From contig JAFGIY010000124.1 in NCBI GenBank assembly GCA_016929335.1, forward strand, positions 1 through 43,792: a DNA stretch of 43,792 nt, read 5' to 3'. The translations under genes were made by a program, and so were the position numbers. Below are positions 8,024-17,048 of the stretch, piece after piece (the first letter of the stretch is position 1; every line of letters begins with the position of its first letter). The stretch comes from Acidobacteriota bacterium (GTDB lineage: Bacteria; Acidobacteriota; UBA6911). The notes beneath the pieces are model-generated. The model was not told the DNA's origin and did no database searches. It saw nothing but the letters and a program-made list of their open reading frames with translations.

Positions 8024-9460
8024 ATGGATCGGGTACTACTGAATAGTGGTTTTATTTCCGGCATGAAGGCAAGACAAAGCGGTCAGGAGATCTATATATT
8101 CAGGGGCGTACCCTATGCCGCTCCCCCCGTCGGAGACTTGCGCTGGAAGCCGGCGCAACCGGCGGCTTCATGGCCGGGTGTGCGCGAATGCATTGAATTC
8201 AGCATTCAGGCTGCCCAGTATCCGGACGTTCATGCATCGGAAAAACTGCAGGTATTGTCATCGAGTGAAGATTGCCTTTATCTCAACGTAATGACGCCGG
8301 CCAAAAAGGCGAGCGATAAATTGCCGGTTATGGTCTGGTTTCATGGCGGCGGCACTCGCTATGGGAACGGTAATCTACCTATCAGCAACAGTCTCGGATT
8401 ACCCAGCAATGGTGTTGTGCTGGTTACAGTCAATAGCCGGCTGGGCATATTCGGTTTGTTCGCACACGAATTGATTTCTCGTGAATCACCCCGGGGTGTT
8501 TCCGGCAATTATCTCTTTCTGGACTTGATTGATTCCCTTAAGTGGGTCAAAAAAAACATCGCCGCCTTCGGTGGCGACCCGGAAAACGTGACAATCTTTG
8601 GTCAGTCCGGAGGCGGGCTCAAAGTGGCTGCCTTGATTGCTTCCCCTCTGGCACAGGGGCTGTTTCATCGAGCCATCATCCAAAGCGGGGGAAAAGATTT
8701 TGAACCTCCCCAACTGAAAATACTGGAAGCCTTCGGCGAGAAATATTTTGCCAAACTCGGTGTCGACAGGGAAAGAGATCCTCTGACTGCGGCACGCGCA
8801 ATCTCCTGGGAAAAAATTGTCGAGGTAGAACAGGCTTTGAATGCAGATCTGGGCCCGGAGTATGAATTCATGGGGCCCTGGAGCATAGCTCAGGATGGAT
8901 GGTTTCTACCGGATTCAATATTCAACATGTTCCAGACCGGCAAGCGGAATGAAGTTCCCTATCTGGTGGTTTCCGATATGGGGGAACTGACTGGGCCCGG
9001 TCTGGTCATTGCAGACAAGATGGTCGCAGACTATATAACCATGCTTAAGGCGCCGAGCAAAGCCGACTCAAGAGGATACGCAGCCGTATTCGGCCGCGTA
9101 CCGGATAACTGGAGACAGGAGGGTTGTGTGGCGGCCCACGGGATGGAATTGCATTATATGTTCGGATCTCTGGATGTTGCCGAAGCCTGGGAAGCCCACT
9201 ATGGCGGTTTCGCGCTTTCCGGCGCCAAATCACCTGTTCCAGTGATTTCAGTCGTTGACAGAAAGATCTCCAACGCCATGATGAGCATATGGACTCAATT
9301 TGCCAGAACCGGGAACCCAAGCGTGAAGGGGCTTATCGAATGGCCGGCCTGGGATGAGGCTGGAGACCGATACCTTTTTATTGCCGAGACACTTGAAGTC
9401 AAGTCCGGATATTCTGATTTGACCAAAATACAGCCGATAAGAATTGGCATTTCTCTGTAG
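8024..9460 (+). CDS. Cytoplasmic type-B carboxylesterase with variant nucleophile elbow
   Basis: A 478-residue carboxylesterase type B. The N-terminal F-R-G-V-P-Y-A-A-P-P-V-G-D-L-R-W motif and the S-E-D-C-L-Y-L-N motif are canonical. The oxyanion hole is W-F-H-G-G-G near residue 105. The nucleophile elbow reads F-G-Q-S-G-G-G with Ser195, instead of the usual G-E-S-A-G-G. An acidic residue is present in S-D-M-G-E-L and the catalytic His in A-A-H-G-M-E-L, so the enzyme looks active. There is no signal peptide from the chosen start, unlike the paralogue at 11263-12870. The ATG at 8024 is preceded by GGGGGAAAGGGAG; the frame is open 55 codons further upstream but without family similarity. It is divergent from the glycyl radical operon and convergent with the flavoprotein gene. 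Cleavage of carboxylic esters of small molecules is the likely role. Confidence 0.92.
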   Translation: MDRVLLNSGFISGMKARQSGQEIYIFRGVPYAAPPVGDLRWKPAQPAASWPGVRECIEFSIQAAQYPDVHASEKLQVLSSSEDCLYLNVMTPAKKASDKLPVMVWFHGGGTRYGNGNLPISNSLGLPSNGVVLVTVNSRLGIFGLFAHELISRESPRGVSGNYLFLDLIDSLKWVKKNIAAFGGDPENVTIFGQSGGGLKVAALIASPLAQGLFHRAIIQSGGKDFEPPQLKILEAFGEKYFAKLGVDRERDPLTAARAISWEKIVEVEQALNADLGPEYEFMGPWSIAQDGWFLPDSIFNMFQTGKRNEVPYLVVSDMGELTGPGLVIADKMVADYITMLKAPSKADSRGYAAVFGRVPDNWRQEGCVAAHGMELHYMFGSLDVAEAWEAHYGGFALSGAKSPVPVISVVDRKISNAMMSIWTQFARTGNPSVKGLIEWPAWDEAGDRYLFIAETLEVKSGYSDLTKIQPIRIGISL

Positions 9461-9471
9461 AACTTTTTAGG

Positions 9472-11091
9472 TCATTTTTGCGAAGCTGCATTCATACCGG
9501 CAATACGGCCAAAGTGTATCGCCATTCCGTGGCTAAGCCCGGGACACATCGTTGGGTAATCTACGGCGAAACGGTTGCCCATTGTATTTCCTGCAAGATA
9601 GATTCCCGGAATAACTTCCCAATCCTTATCCAGAGGCTGCAATTTCCAATTGATATTCAACCCACCCAGAACAGCCAGCAAATCATAGCCACTTTTGCCG
9701 GCATAGTATGGCGGCTTATCAATGGGGAATAATCGATCCGGCCGCTTGCCAAAGTCCAGGTCTCTCCCCATACGTGCCAGTTCGTTGTATCTCTTCACCG
9801 TAGCCTTAAAGGCTTCAACAGGCATTTTCATCTTCACAGCCAGTTCTTCGATCGAGTCGGCCATGATTGCGGCTCTGGCTACTTTTTGCCGGATCATTTC
9901 AGTGGCAATTATAATTTTCCCGAGGCCTATCCCAAGATATGGAAGCTCCTCCGGATACTTCGAGTCAAATACCTGCCAGGCTACCTTGTCAGGTTGTCGC
10001 TCGACGGCATTTACATTGCTTTGAATCGGCACATCTTCATTTTGAAAGCGTTCTCCCGCGAGATTGACTTGCAGGAAGGCCGAACTGAGAAGTGGACCGG
10101 CGGGGCCGTGTATCATGGGTATATGCGGTCCGGGCTCCATTACTGCACCAATCCACATTGCCATCCTATGCCCGTCTCCGGTAGAAGTGCGTATCATGGA
10201 CTCAAGATAGGATGACTGGGGGCAGTATTTGGCCATCATCTCAGCGTTGTTGCTGTAATCTCCCGTGCAGAGTATGACGGCTTTAGCGGCATTGAATTGC
10301 AGATAGTCTCCATCCGCATTTTGAGCAATAACGCCGGCAACCCGATCGTTCATTTTTCTCAGAAGCTGTTTTGCAGGGATTTTAAAATACGTGACAACGC
10401 CTTTCTTCAGGGCATTGTCCAGCAAACATTTCGCCACGGGACGTTCATTGTGGTAATGGTGAGTAACCGAGTATTGAGGATAGTATTCCCTGGCATTATT
10501 GAAAGCCGGCGGCGGGGGATAATGGTTGATTATGACTTCAAGGCCGGCGGCATCTGTCATATCCATGAGCCAGTCCGCAGTTTCGCCGCTTCCCTCCGCC
10601 CACATTCTGATTAATCTCTGGTCAGGCTTGTTGGCTCCATGCTTCATTAAATTCAGTATGATTTCGTCTTTATTAATTTGTATTCCCAGTTTTTCTTGAA
10701 GCCGGCTGCCGATAAAGGCGTTATCGTGGCCGCGGGCTTGAACGGTCGCCGTCTTTTCCAATAAGATGGTTTTGGCACCTGCCTCTGCTGCGGAAATAGC
10801 AGCGCTCAACCCTGCGATTCCCGCCCCGACTACCACCACTTCGGCATTTATATTTTTCTTAATATTGCCGGATGGGATGGGATCAGGCGGTATTTCAAAA
10901 CTATAGATCCTCTCCGGAACCATATCCTTTCTTTTCCGCAGAGGCGGCGGATTTAAAGGGGGCAGGTATCCAACCTTGGTTAAAATCACCTCATTGCCTC
11001 CGGAAGGCAAGGTTTTCTGCCCGGATTCAGAGTCATTTCGAATTATAGAATCATTGCCGCTGGGGCCAGGAGTGGTTGACTTTCTACTCAA
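9472..11091 (-). CDS. FAD-dependent oxidoreductase of the fumarate reductase / 3-ketosteroid dehydrogenase flavoprotein family
   Basis: A 539-residue flavoprotein. The dinucleotide-binding motif V-V-V-V-G-A-G-I-A-G-L-S-A at about residues 85-97 is followed by the acidic end of the fold in L-L-E-K. The C-terminal FAD-contact segment is present as G-I-Y-L-A-G-N-T near residue 495. The family (succinate dehydrogenase/fumarate reductase flavoprotein, urocanate reductase, KstD) reduces or desaturates C=C bonds next to carbonyls. No Tat signal, haem motif or FMN-binding domain is present, so the electron donor must be a separate protein. The apparent start is TTG at 11091 with AGAGAGG eight bases upstream. 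About 80 residues precede the FAD fold; they are Pro/Lys-rich and show no export signal. It converges with the esterase at 9460 and lies downstream of the secreted esterase. Confidence 0.85.
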   Translation of the reverse strand: MSRKSTTPGPSGNDSIIRNDSESGQKTLPSGGNEVILTKVGYLPPLNPPPLRKRKDMVPERIYSFEIPPDPIPSGNIKKNINAEVVVVGAGIAGLSAAISAAEAGAKTILLEKTATVQARGHDNAFIGSRLQEKLGIQINKDEIILNLMKHGANKPDQRLIRMWAEGSGETADWLMDMTDAAGLEVIINHYPPPPAFNNAREYYPQYSVTHHYHNERPVAKCLLDNALKKGVVTYFKIPAKQLLRKMNDRVAGVIAQNADGDYLQFNAAKAVILCTGDYSNNAEMMAKYCPQSSYLESMIRTSTGDGHRMAMWIGAVMEPGPHIPMIHGPAGPLLSSAFLQVNLAGERFQNEDVPIQSNVNAVERQPDKVAWQVFDSKYPEELPYLGIGLGKIIIATEMIRQKVARAAIMADSIEELAVKMKMPVEAFKATVKRYNELARMGRDLDFGKRPDRLFPIDKPPYYAGKSGYDLLAVLGGLNINWKLQPLDKDWEVIPGIYLAGNTMGNRFAVDYPTMCPGLSHGMAIHFGRIAGMNAASQK

Positions 11092-11262
11092 AGCAAGCCT
11101 CTCTTTAAATGTATTTCAGACAAGAACAATTTTTGATCGCGCGACGGTATCAATGATCAATGGCGCCCCCCGGGCCCTCCGTGCTCGGTTTCCTTCGGTA
11201 GGAAGCAAAGGAACGCGCTTACGGAATGCATGGTGCGATCGCTGATATCACCGATGCATGAC

Positions 11263-12870
11263 TTATTTCACAAAGGCCTCGCCCTCCGGAGTCCGTCGCC
11301 AGGCGAAATACTGATCCATGACCTTAAGCGCGTCGGCGCTGGGAACCGGCCCGGTATGAGGCGTCTGGGCAAAGTACATCAGCACAGGGTTGGCGTCGCT
11401 GAACGAAGGCCACTTGGGAAGGCCTGGGCCGCCGGGGTCACCGAATTTGGCGAAGTTCGTCCAGTAGGTGGCCATGGCTTCCGAAATCACCTCGTCCGAC
11501 CTGGTGGGCTGCTGCTTCGGATTCAGGTGCTGGAAAACGTAAGCCACTTCCTGACCGTGCGGCGATCCTCGTCCGGCCTGCGGTGAATCGGCCGGATAAT
11601 CCGGGTGCTGATCGAAATAATAGTAAAAAACCCTGGACTTGCCCTTTTTTGACTGCAATCGCGCCCAGATCCAGGTGTGCCATCCGAATGCGGCGTCGCG
11701 CATCAGGTCGCGCGCAGTCTTGGCCACCGTTCCTGTTCCCGGGGGATAGGCCGCGATGAGTTTATCGGCGAATGGGCCGAAGCGCGACTTCACACCGGCG
11801 ATGTATTCTTCCGGTGTCTTCGGAGGGGAGAAGCTTAATCCCTCATCGGAATTGTAGCCGATCAGAACCGGAACGTCGTTGTACCGCTTCGCCTCATAGA
11901 GCTTATATTGATCGTCCGGGATCACCCATCCATCGATGATCGGCCAATGGTTCAAACCTGGCGGGTTGCCGCCCGTGCGGACAGGCTGGCTGCGTATTCC
12001 GCCGCCGGCAAGCTTATCGGGAGGGAGTTTCCGCGCTTCGGCGATGGATGCCACTCCGGCTTCCTTGAGGGTTGCCACGCCCGAACGCTCCGCATCAGCC
12101 AGCCGTTTCATGTTCTCCCCGGGCAAGGGTTCAGGCCTCGGAGGTCCGAATGAGCCGCCGCTTTGCGAAATCGCGCCGTGGAATAGTCCTTTAGCCAGCG
12201 GCGACGCGCACAACATGCTGACGGCAATTCCTCCGGCCGACTCTCCGAAAATGGTGACGCGACGGGGATCGCCGCCGAATGCGGCAATGTTTTTCCGGAT
12301 CCATTTGAGACCGGCAATCATGTCCAGCAGGCCGTAGTTGCCCGATACGTGGTTCTTGGTCTCTGCACTCAACTCCGGGTGAACGAAGAATCCCATTTGC
12401 CCCACGCGGTAAGCTATGCTCACAAGCACCACGCCCTTGCTTGCGAGCTTCGCTCCGTTATACGTTGGTTCGGAAGTAGAACCCATGGCGAATCCCCCAC
12501 CGTAGATCCATACGAGAACGGGAACGCGATCACGCGGCGATTTCGCCGGACTCCAGATGTTTAAATACAGGCAGTCCTCGCTTGGCGCCGGGCCGCTGCC
12601 TCCCGGTCCCATCATCATGCCCTGTATGCATGCGCGAGCGAACTTAACGGTTTCCTTCACGCCATCCCATTTAGGTACCGGCTGAGGGGCGCGCCAACGG
12701 AGGTCTCCAACCGGGGGCGCAGCGAACGGGATGCCTCTGTAAACCTTCAGCCCGTCCTCGACGGTCCCTTGCACCGATCCGCCCTCAACCTTGACAGGCA
12801 CGGGCGCCTGCGCGAGGCAGAAACCGGCTGCAAGAATTACAAATGCTGCAATCAGACCAGCTCTCTTCAT
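11263..12870 (-). CDS. Secreted type-B carboxylesterase
   Basis: A 535-residue carboxylesterase type B with a clear signal peptide (M-K-R-A-G-L then a hydrophobic run, cleavage near C-L-A-Q). Family motifs are complete: Y-R-G-I-P-F-A-A-P-P-V-G-D-L-R-W near residue 44, S-E-D-C-L-Y-L-N near 97 and the oxyanion W-I-Y-G-G-G near 121. The elbow G-E-S-A-G-G has Ser211, with Glu343 in N-S-D-E-G and His438 in S-P-H-G-Q-E. GGGAGG precedes the ATG. It ends 171 bases before the flavoprotein start on the same strand, and the two may act on one substrate class: ester removal outside the cell, then redox chemistry inside. That link is inference from position. The enzyme differs from the 8024-9460 paralogue in being exported and in having a canonical elbow. 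Confidence 0.95.
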   Translation of the reverse strand: MKRAGLIAAFVILAAGFCLAQAPVPVKVEGGSVQGTVEDGLKVYRGIPFAAPPVGDLRWRAPQPVPKWDGVKETVKFARACIQGMMMGPGGSGPAPSEDCLYLNIWSPAKSPRDRVPVLVWIYGGGFAMGSTSEPTYNGAKLASKGVVLVSIAYRVGQMGFFVHPELSAETKNHVSGNYGLLDMIAGLKWIRKNIAAFGGDPRRVTIFGESAGGIAVSMLCASPLAKGLFHGAISQSGGSFGPPRPEPLPGENMKRLADAERSGVATLKEAGVASIAEARKLPPDKLAGGGIRSQPVRTGGNPPGLNHWPIIDGWVIPDDQYKLYEAKRYNDVPVLIGYNSDEGLSFSPPKTPEEYIAGVKSRFGPFADKLIAAYPPGTGTVAKTARDLMRDAAFGWHTWIWARLQSKKGKSRVFYYYFDQHPDYPADSPQAGRGSPHGQEVAYVFQHLNPKQQPTRSDEVISEAMATYWTNFAKFGDPGGPGLPKWPSFSDANPVLMYFAQTPHTGPVPSADALKVMDQYFAWRRTPEGEAFVK

Positions 12871-12975
12871 TGAGGTTGCCTCCCTTCGGTGTCAGTCTGC
12901 TTCTTCTCGAATAGGCCGGCCGCAGACGATAATAGGGCTGGACGCCAGGCAGCCTGGTCTTTCAACCGTATAGGC

Positions 12976-13004
12976 TTAGAGTCCCTCTGGAATCAAGACT
13001 CTAA
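12976..13004. promoter_or_regulatory. Inverted repeat TTAGAGTC / GACTCTAA
   Basis: Two perfect 8-base arms at 12976-12983 and 12997-13004 are separated by 13 bases, about 110 bases upstream of the secreted esterase ATG (minus strand). It lies immediately next to the longer palindrome at 13013-13030. It could be an operator half-site pair or the stem of a leader RNA. Confidence 0.4.
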
Positions 13005-13012
13005 CATGATCT

Positions 13013-13030
13013 TGTCACAGATCTGTGACA
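13013..13030. promoter_or_regulatory. Perfect 18-bp palindrome TGTCACAGATCTGTGACA
   Basis: The sequence equals its own reverse complement over all 18 bases. Its arms, TGTCACA and TGTGACA, resemble half-sites of CRP/FNR-type regulators, although the arrangement differs from the E. coli CRP site. It sits between the divergent secreted esterase (start 12870) and GH95 gene (start 13466) and is a good operator candidate for either. That a regulator binds here is inference. Confidence 0.5.
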
Positions 13031-13382
13031 TATTTTATGGCCGCTATGGCAAAAAGAGTTACTATGGGGGACCCGGTTGATGATATTGATCTTGTCCATG
13101 TTCTTAACCCGCATTATTCACGAAGGTTGGTAGCGAATGGTCGCAGACGGGCATGGATACGCCGTTTCGCTAACAGGCGCCGGCATATCAGCGCCGCGTA
13201 TCGGAGGAATCGAGATGAAAGAGACGCCGAAGTCCAAATCCCAGGGCAGCCCGCAACGATCGGAAGGCCGGGCGAGAAGCGCATCTCCAACCGGAGAGGG
13301 CTTCAAAAGGGCCGGCATCAATATTGATCAATTAAAGCGGCTTCCCAAATTCCTGGTTGCGGCCAGCGGCCGCGCCAGGCGA

Positions 13383-13465
13383 AATAAGCTGCCAAATCGC
13401 CTCCGATTATGCGCGCCATGACGGCGTCACAACTTCTTATAAGGATAAAGTGAGTACATTAATAT
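13383..13465 (+). pseudogene. Fragment related to the small protein gene at 37941-38114
   Basis: The reading frame E-I-S-C-Q-I-A-S-D-Y-A-R-H-D-G-V-T-T-S-Y-K matches K-S-C-P-I-A-S-D-S-A-R-H-G-G-V-T-T-S-Y-R encoded near 38027-38088. Most nucleotide differences between the two copies are synonymous or conservative, which indicates that the shared unit was a protein-coding sequence. No N-terminal membrane helix like the one in the other copy is present here, so this is a remnant. It lies just upstream of the GH95 start and its frame continues into that gene out of phase. Confidence 0.4.
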
Positions 13466-15865
13466 ATGGCCTACCAATTTACGCGTCGAAAATTCATAGC
13501 CTTTGCCGGTGCTCTTCCTGCTGTTTCCAGGAGCCTGAAAGCCGCTGATGCAAAAGCAATCAAGAATACCGGCGCCGATACTCGGCGGCTGGTGCTTTGG
13601 TATGAAAAGCCTGCAACACAGTGGGTTGAAGCTTTGCCGGTCGGCAATGGTCGATTGGGCGCAATGGTCTTCGGCGGCACGGCCGGCGAGCGGCTGCAGC
13701 TTAATGAAGACACTCTCTATGCGGGTGGCCCATACGACCCGAATAATCGTGAAGCATTGCAGGCTTTGCCCGAAGCACGGCGGCTGATCTTCGAGGGCAG
13801 ATATAAAGAAGCTCACGATTTGATTGAGACGAAAATGATGGCCCATCCGATCAGTCAGATGCCCTACGAGACTGTCGGCGATATTAAGCTGGAGTTTCCC
13901 GGCCACCACGAAGTCGAGGATTACCGGCGCGAACTCGATCTCGAGACCGCTATTGCCAAGGTCACTTACAGCTTTGGCGGCGTTCATTTCACTCGGGAAG
14001 TCTTTGCCAGTCCCGTGGATCAGGTGATTGCAGTGCGTCTCACCGCCGATCATCCGAATCAAATCAATTTCATTGTCGGCCTCGCGACGCCGCAGAAAGC
14101 CCATATCACTCCCGATGGTCACGACACGCTCGTCATGCGCGGCGAGAATGGGGAAGCGTCGGGCATTAAAGGCGCACTGAAGTTTCAGGCACGCGCACGC
14201 GTGCTGGCGCACGGAGGCAAAACCTCAAGCGAAAAGGAAAGGATCGCCGTAACAAATGCCGACTCCGCCACCCTTCTGATCGCCATGGCAACGAGCTACA
14301 AATCTTATAAAGACACAAGCGGCGATCCTGAGTCGCTGACGAAAGCTTGCCTGACCAGCGCTCTAAAAAAGCCTTTTGAGAATTTGCGGGCGGATCACAT
14401 TCGCGAACACCAGCGGCTATTCAATCGCGTGACGATCGATCTCGGGATCACTGAAGCGGCCGGATTGCCGACCGATCAGCGACCGGCGAAGTTTCTCGAA
14501 GGCGCCGATCCGCATCTTGCCGCACTCTATTTCCAGTACGGCCGCTATCTGTTGATATCGTCATCACGCCCCGGAACACAGCCGGCAAACCTCCAGGGGC
14601 TTTGGAATGACTCGATGACGCCTCCCTGGGGCTCGAAGTACACGATCAATATCAATACTGAGATGAATTACTGGCCGGCGGAAACAACCAATCTCACTGA
14701 GTGTCATGAACCCCTGTTGCGCATGGTGACGGAATTAGTCGAAAACGGCAGCCGGACTGCAGAGGTGCAGTACGGCGCACGCGGATGGGTCTGTCATCAC
14801 AACACGGATCTGTGGCGGCAGACGGCGCCAATCGACGGTCCGTTGTGGGGATTCTGGCCCGCCGGCGGAGCATGGCTCTGCATGCATCTGTGGAGCCATT
14901 ACGAGTTCACCGGTGATAGAAAATTCCTCGCCCGCATCTATCCGGTGATGAAGGGCGCAGCGCAGTTCTTCATCGATACATTGGTCGAAGAACCGAAACG
15001 CAAGTGGCTGGTGACCTGTCCCTCGATGTCTCCTGAAAACACGCATCCGGGCGGAGTGTCGGTTTGCGCGGGACCGACAATGGACCTGCAGATCCTTCGC
15101 GACTTGTTTCTTCGATGTTCTCATGCAGCACAAGCGTTGGGAATAGATCGGGATTTCGCTGCAAAACTGGCGCATATCCGCGCGCATCTGGCGCCGATGC
15201 AAATCGGCAAGGCGGGCCAGTTGCAGGAGTGGCTTGAGGATTGGGACCTTGATGCACCGGAACCCCAGCACCGTCACGTCTCCCATCTCTACGGATTGTT
15301 TCCAGGCGACCAGATCACTTTGCGTGATACGCCGGATCTCTTCGCCGCTGCAAAGAGGACGCTCGAGCAACGTGGAGACGTCGGTACGGGGTGGAGTCTG
15401 GCATGGAAAATCAACCTGTGGGCGAGATTACAGGACGGCGATCACGCATATCTGCTTCTTCAGAAAGCGCTGACACCCGTCTATGCAGGGAGCGCCGGAT
15501 ACAGCGGCGGTGGCGGCGTGTATCCCAATCTTCTCGATGCTCATCCCCCATTCCAAATCGACGGCAACTTCGGCGCAACTTCAGGCATTGCCGAGATGCT
15601 TCTGCAATCACACGGAGGGGAAATTCACTTGCTGCCGGCGCTGCCGAAAGCCTGGCCTGATGGAAGCGTCAAAGGGATGCGGGCGCGTGGAGGCTTTGAG
15701 GTCGAAATGGAATGGAAGGGCGGGAAGCTCGCAATGGTGCTTATTCGAAGCCTCGCCGGAACCCACTGCAAGGTGCGCTACGCGCATCAAATGGTGATGT
15801 TAGAGCTCAAGCCGGGCGCGGCGGAGCGCCTGAACGGGAAGCTTATGCACGAAGCAAAATCATGA
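13466..15865 (+). CDS. Tat-exported glycoside hydrolase family 95 (alpha-L-fucosidase type)
   Basis: A 799-residue protein. It has a twin-arginine signal (T-R-R-K-F-I-A-F, residues 6-13) and then the GH95 N-terminal beta domain with [14 protein letters not shown] at about 58-71 and [11 protein letters not shown] at 79-89. The catalytic barrel carries [13 protein letters not shown]; Asn395 and Asn397 match the two Asn that activate water in bifidobacterial AfcA. Glu524 in S-M-S-P-E-N is the likely general acid, and Asp699 lies in Q-I-D-G-N-F-G. The family removes terminal alpha-1,2-L-fucose (some members L-galactose) by inversion. The start has only a weak ribosome site but is fixed by the Tat motif. 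The stop codon overlaps the ATG of the next, broken gene (ATGA), indicating an original operon. Export suggests action on plant, algal or host glycans. Confidence 0.95.
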   Translation: MAYQFTRRKFIAFAGALPAVSRSLKAADAKAIKNTGADTRRLVLWYEKPATQWVEALPVGNGRLGAMVFGGTAGERLQLNEDTLYAGGPYDPNNREALQALPEARRLIFEGRYKEAHDLIETKMMAHPISQMPYETVGDIKLEFPGHHEVEDYRRELDLETAIAKVTYSFGGVHFTREVFASPVDQVIAVRLTADHPNQINFIVGLATPQKAHITPDGHDTLVMRGENGEASGIKGALKFQARARVLAHGGKTSSEKERIAVTNADSATLLIAMATSYKSYKDTSGDPESLTKACLTSALKKPFENLRADHIREHQRLFNRVTIDLGITEAAGLPTDQRPAKFLEGADPHLAALYFQYGRYLLISSSRPGTQPANLQGLWNDSMTPPWGSKYTININTEMNYWPAETTNLTECHEPLLRMVTELVENGSRTAEVQYGARGWVCHHNTDLWRQTAPIDGPLWGFWPAGGAWLCMHLWSHYEFTGDRKFLARIYPVMKGAAQFFIDTLVEEPKRKWLVTCPSMSPENTHPGGVSVCAGPTMDLQILRDLFLRCSHAAQALGIDRDFAAKLAHIRAHLAPMQIGKAGQLQEWLEDWDLDAPEPQHRHVSHLYGLFPGDQITLRDTPDLFAAAKRTLEQRGDVGTGWSLAWKINLWARLQDGDHAYLLLQKALTPVYAGSAGYSGGGGVYPNLLDAHPPFQIDGNFGATSGIAEMLLQSHGGEIHLLPALPKAWPDGSVKGMRARGGFEVEMEWKGGKLAMVLIRSLAGTHCKVRYAHQMVMLELKPGAAERLNGKLMHEAKS

Positions 15866-15924
15866 AACGCAGAGTGCTTTTTTCATTCCTGATGGCATCC
15901 GCGGCAGCTGCGTCGCTGCAATAG
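15862..15924 (+). pseudogene. Signal-peptide stub of a lost secreted protein
   Basis: The ATG overlaps the GH95 stop (ATGA) and encodes 20 residues: [11 protein letters not shown] followed by small residues and a TAG. This is a textbook signal peptide ending where the mature protein should begin. No continuation is recognisable in any frame of the next 400 bases. It is most simply the 5' end of a second gene of the GH95 operon that has since been deleted. Confidence 0.55.
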
Positions 15925-16320
15925 AAAGCCTGTGAGGAATGCGGAAAAGGTCGTAACGAGCGCCAGAGGAAGGCTTGAAGCCGAAACAGCCAATGCTTCG
16001 TATCCCTTGTGTAAGGATAATGCAACGTTGCCTGTCGTTCAGGAGCACATTAGGGGAAGATATTACCCTAAAGCGGGAGGGGCCCGTGCCAAAGAGCAGA
16101 AGCTTGCCTTATTGCCTGTTCTTTGATGAAAGACGGTCTTCTTGGAGATGTCTGGCCAGTATCCCGGCTTCCGCCGGATATTCTAAAGACTTAGCCTGCA
16201 TTTAAATACAAACCAGCTAAAGTGGATGGGCGAAATCTGCATGAACCTCCTCAATCACAAATAAAGTCTCAATTATCGGAAATGGGCCAATGCCAATTTT
16301 AAAAATGCGGCCTATTTTAG
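15925..16320. other. Decayed intergenic stretch, no gene seen
   Basis: Between the signal-peptide stub and the hydrolase fragment I find only short open frames with no family resemblance and no convincing ribosome site. It probably represents degraded coding DNA, since both flanks are gene remnants. Confidence 0.4.
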
Positions 16321-16857
16321 CTATACGCCGGGCCGGTGTTGTACCCCATATACAAGGACACTTATGAGCGTCATGTGGAGGTCTCTTCTCCGGGACCCAA
16401 TTTCAAGCGGGATCGGATGATCTGGTGGTCCAAGGATCTGGGCCGCTCAATTGATTATCTGGAAACGCGGCCCGAGATTGACATAAAGAAACTTGCCTAT
16501 TACGGGATAAGTCTGGGTGCATGGGTGGGACCTGTTCTGACCGCGATTGAAGAACGTTTCAGAACCTGCATACTGGTGGCTGGAGGATTACCCCAAACCG
16601 ACTATCTTCCTGAAGCCAATGTGGTCAATTTCGCCCCGCGAACGAAGATTCCGGTCTTGATGCTGAATGGACGATTCGATTACGTATTTCCTCTGGAAAT
16701 ATCTCAGATCCAGCTGTTCAGGCTTCTTGGCATGCCCGATAGGGATAAGCGCCACGTGGTCCTCGAGAGCGGCCACACGATCCCAAGACAAGCCAAGATC
16801 AAGGAAACTCTGGACTGGCTGGACAAGTACCTTGGGTCGCTATCCCTGAAGTAGCGC
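16321..16857 (+). pseudogene. C-terminal hydrolase domain fragment of a kinase-linked alpha/beta hydrolase
   Basis: An open frame of about 178 codons begins right after a TAG at 16318-16320 and reads Y-x-G-P-V-L-Y-P-I-Y-K, then W-S-K-D-L-G-R-S-I-D-Y-L-E-T-R-P. The nucleophile elbow is Y-Y-G-I-S-L-G-A and the frame ends P-V-L-M-L-N-G-R-F-D-Y-V-F-P-L, then V-V-L-E-S-G-H. This is the C-terminal half of an alpha/beta hydrolase that in Acidobacteriota and related phyla is usually fused behind a Ser/Thr kinase or TPR module. The N-terminal half is missing, since the full domain would need at least 150 more residues. A GTG at 16336 could start a truncated product, but no good ribosome site is visible. 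The triad residues of this half (Ser, Asp, His) are kept, so decay is recent or the fragment is still expressed. Confidence 0.7.
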
Positions 16858-16873
16858 ACAGACCTCCTCTTTT

Positions 16874-17038
16874 GCATTCCGAAGGAAAGAACAGGACATC
16901 GCCAGGATCGCCGAAACCCTTCGAATACGCACAACTCTGGAAGGAAGCATGCGGGAATCCGGCAATCGAGTCCGCATCCTGCAAAAGACGAAGGATATCG
17001 CCGTGCATTTAACGGAAGGCGGGAACTCATATCAGCCT
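16874..17038 (+). pseudogene. Fragment of a TolB-like / adenylate-cyclase-associated domain
   Basis: The plus-strand frame F-R-R-K-E-Q-D-I-A-R-I-A-E-T-L, followed by T-T-L-E-G-S-M-R-E-S-G-N-R-V-R-I, matches the conserved segment of TolB-like N-terminal domains (typically G-K-D-V-R-x-I-G-x-x-L-x-V-x-x-V-L-E-G-S-V-R-x-x-G-x-R-x-R-I). That domain is found in TPR-containing kinases, transcription regulators and adenylate cyclases of Acidobacteriota and Proteobacteria. About 40 residues align before the similarity stops. No start codon or complete domain remains. Together with the preceding fragment it suggests one or more deleted large signalling genes. Confidence 0.55.
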
Positions 17039-17048
17039 GCAGCGTTGC

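Noticed and set aside
13386..13445. 60-base repeat shared with 38027-38085 as a structured RNA (CTTATAAG versus CCTATAGG looks like covariation)
   Set aside because: The differences follow codon third positions in one frame and conserve a peptide, so coding conservation explains it better.
13427..14212. Long open frame on the minus strand opposite GH95
   Set aside because: It lies wholly against the well-supported GH95 gene, has no ribosome site and no family pattern; it is a codon-bias shadow.
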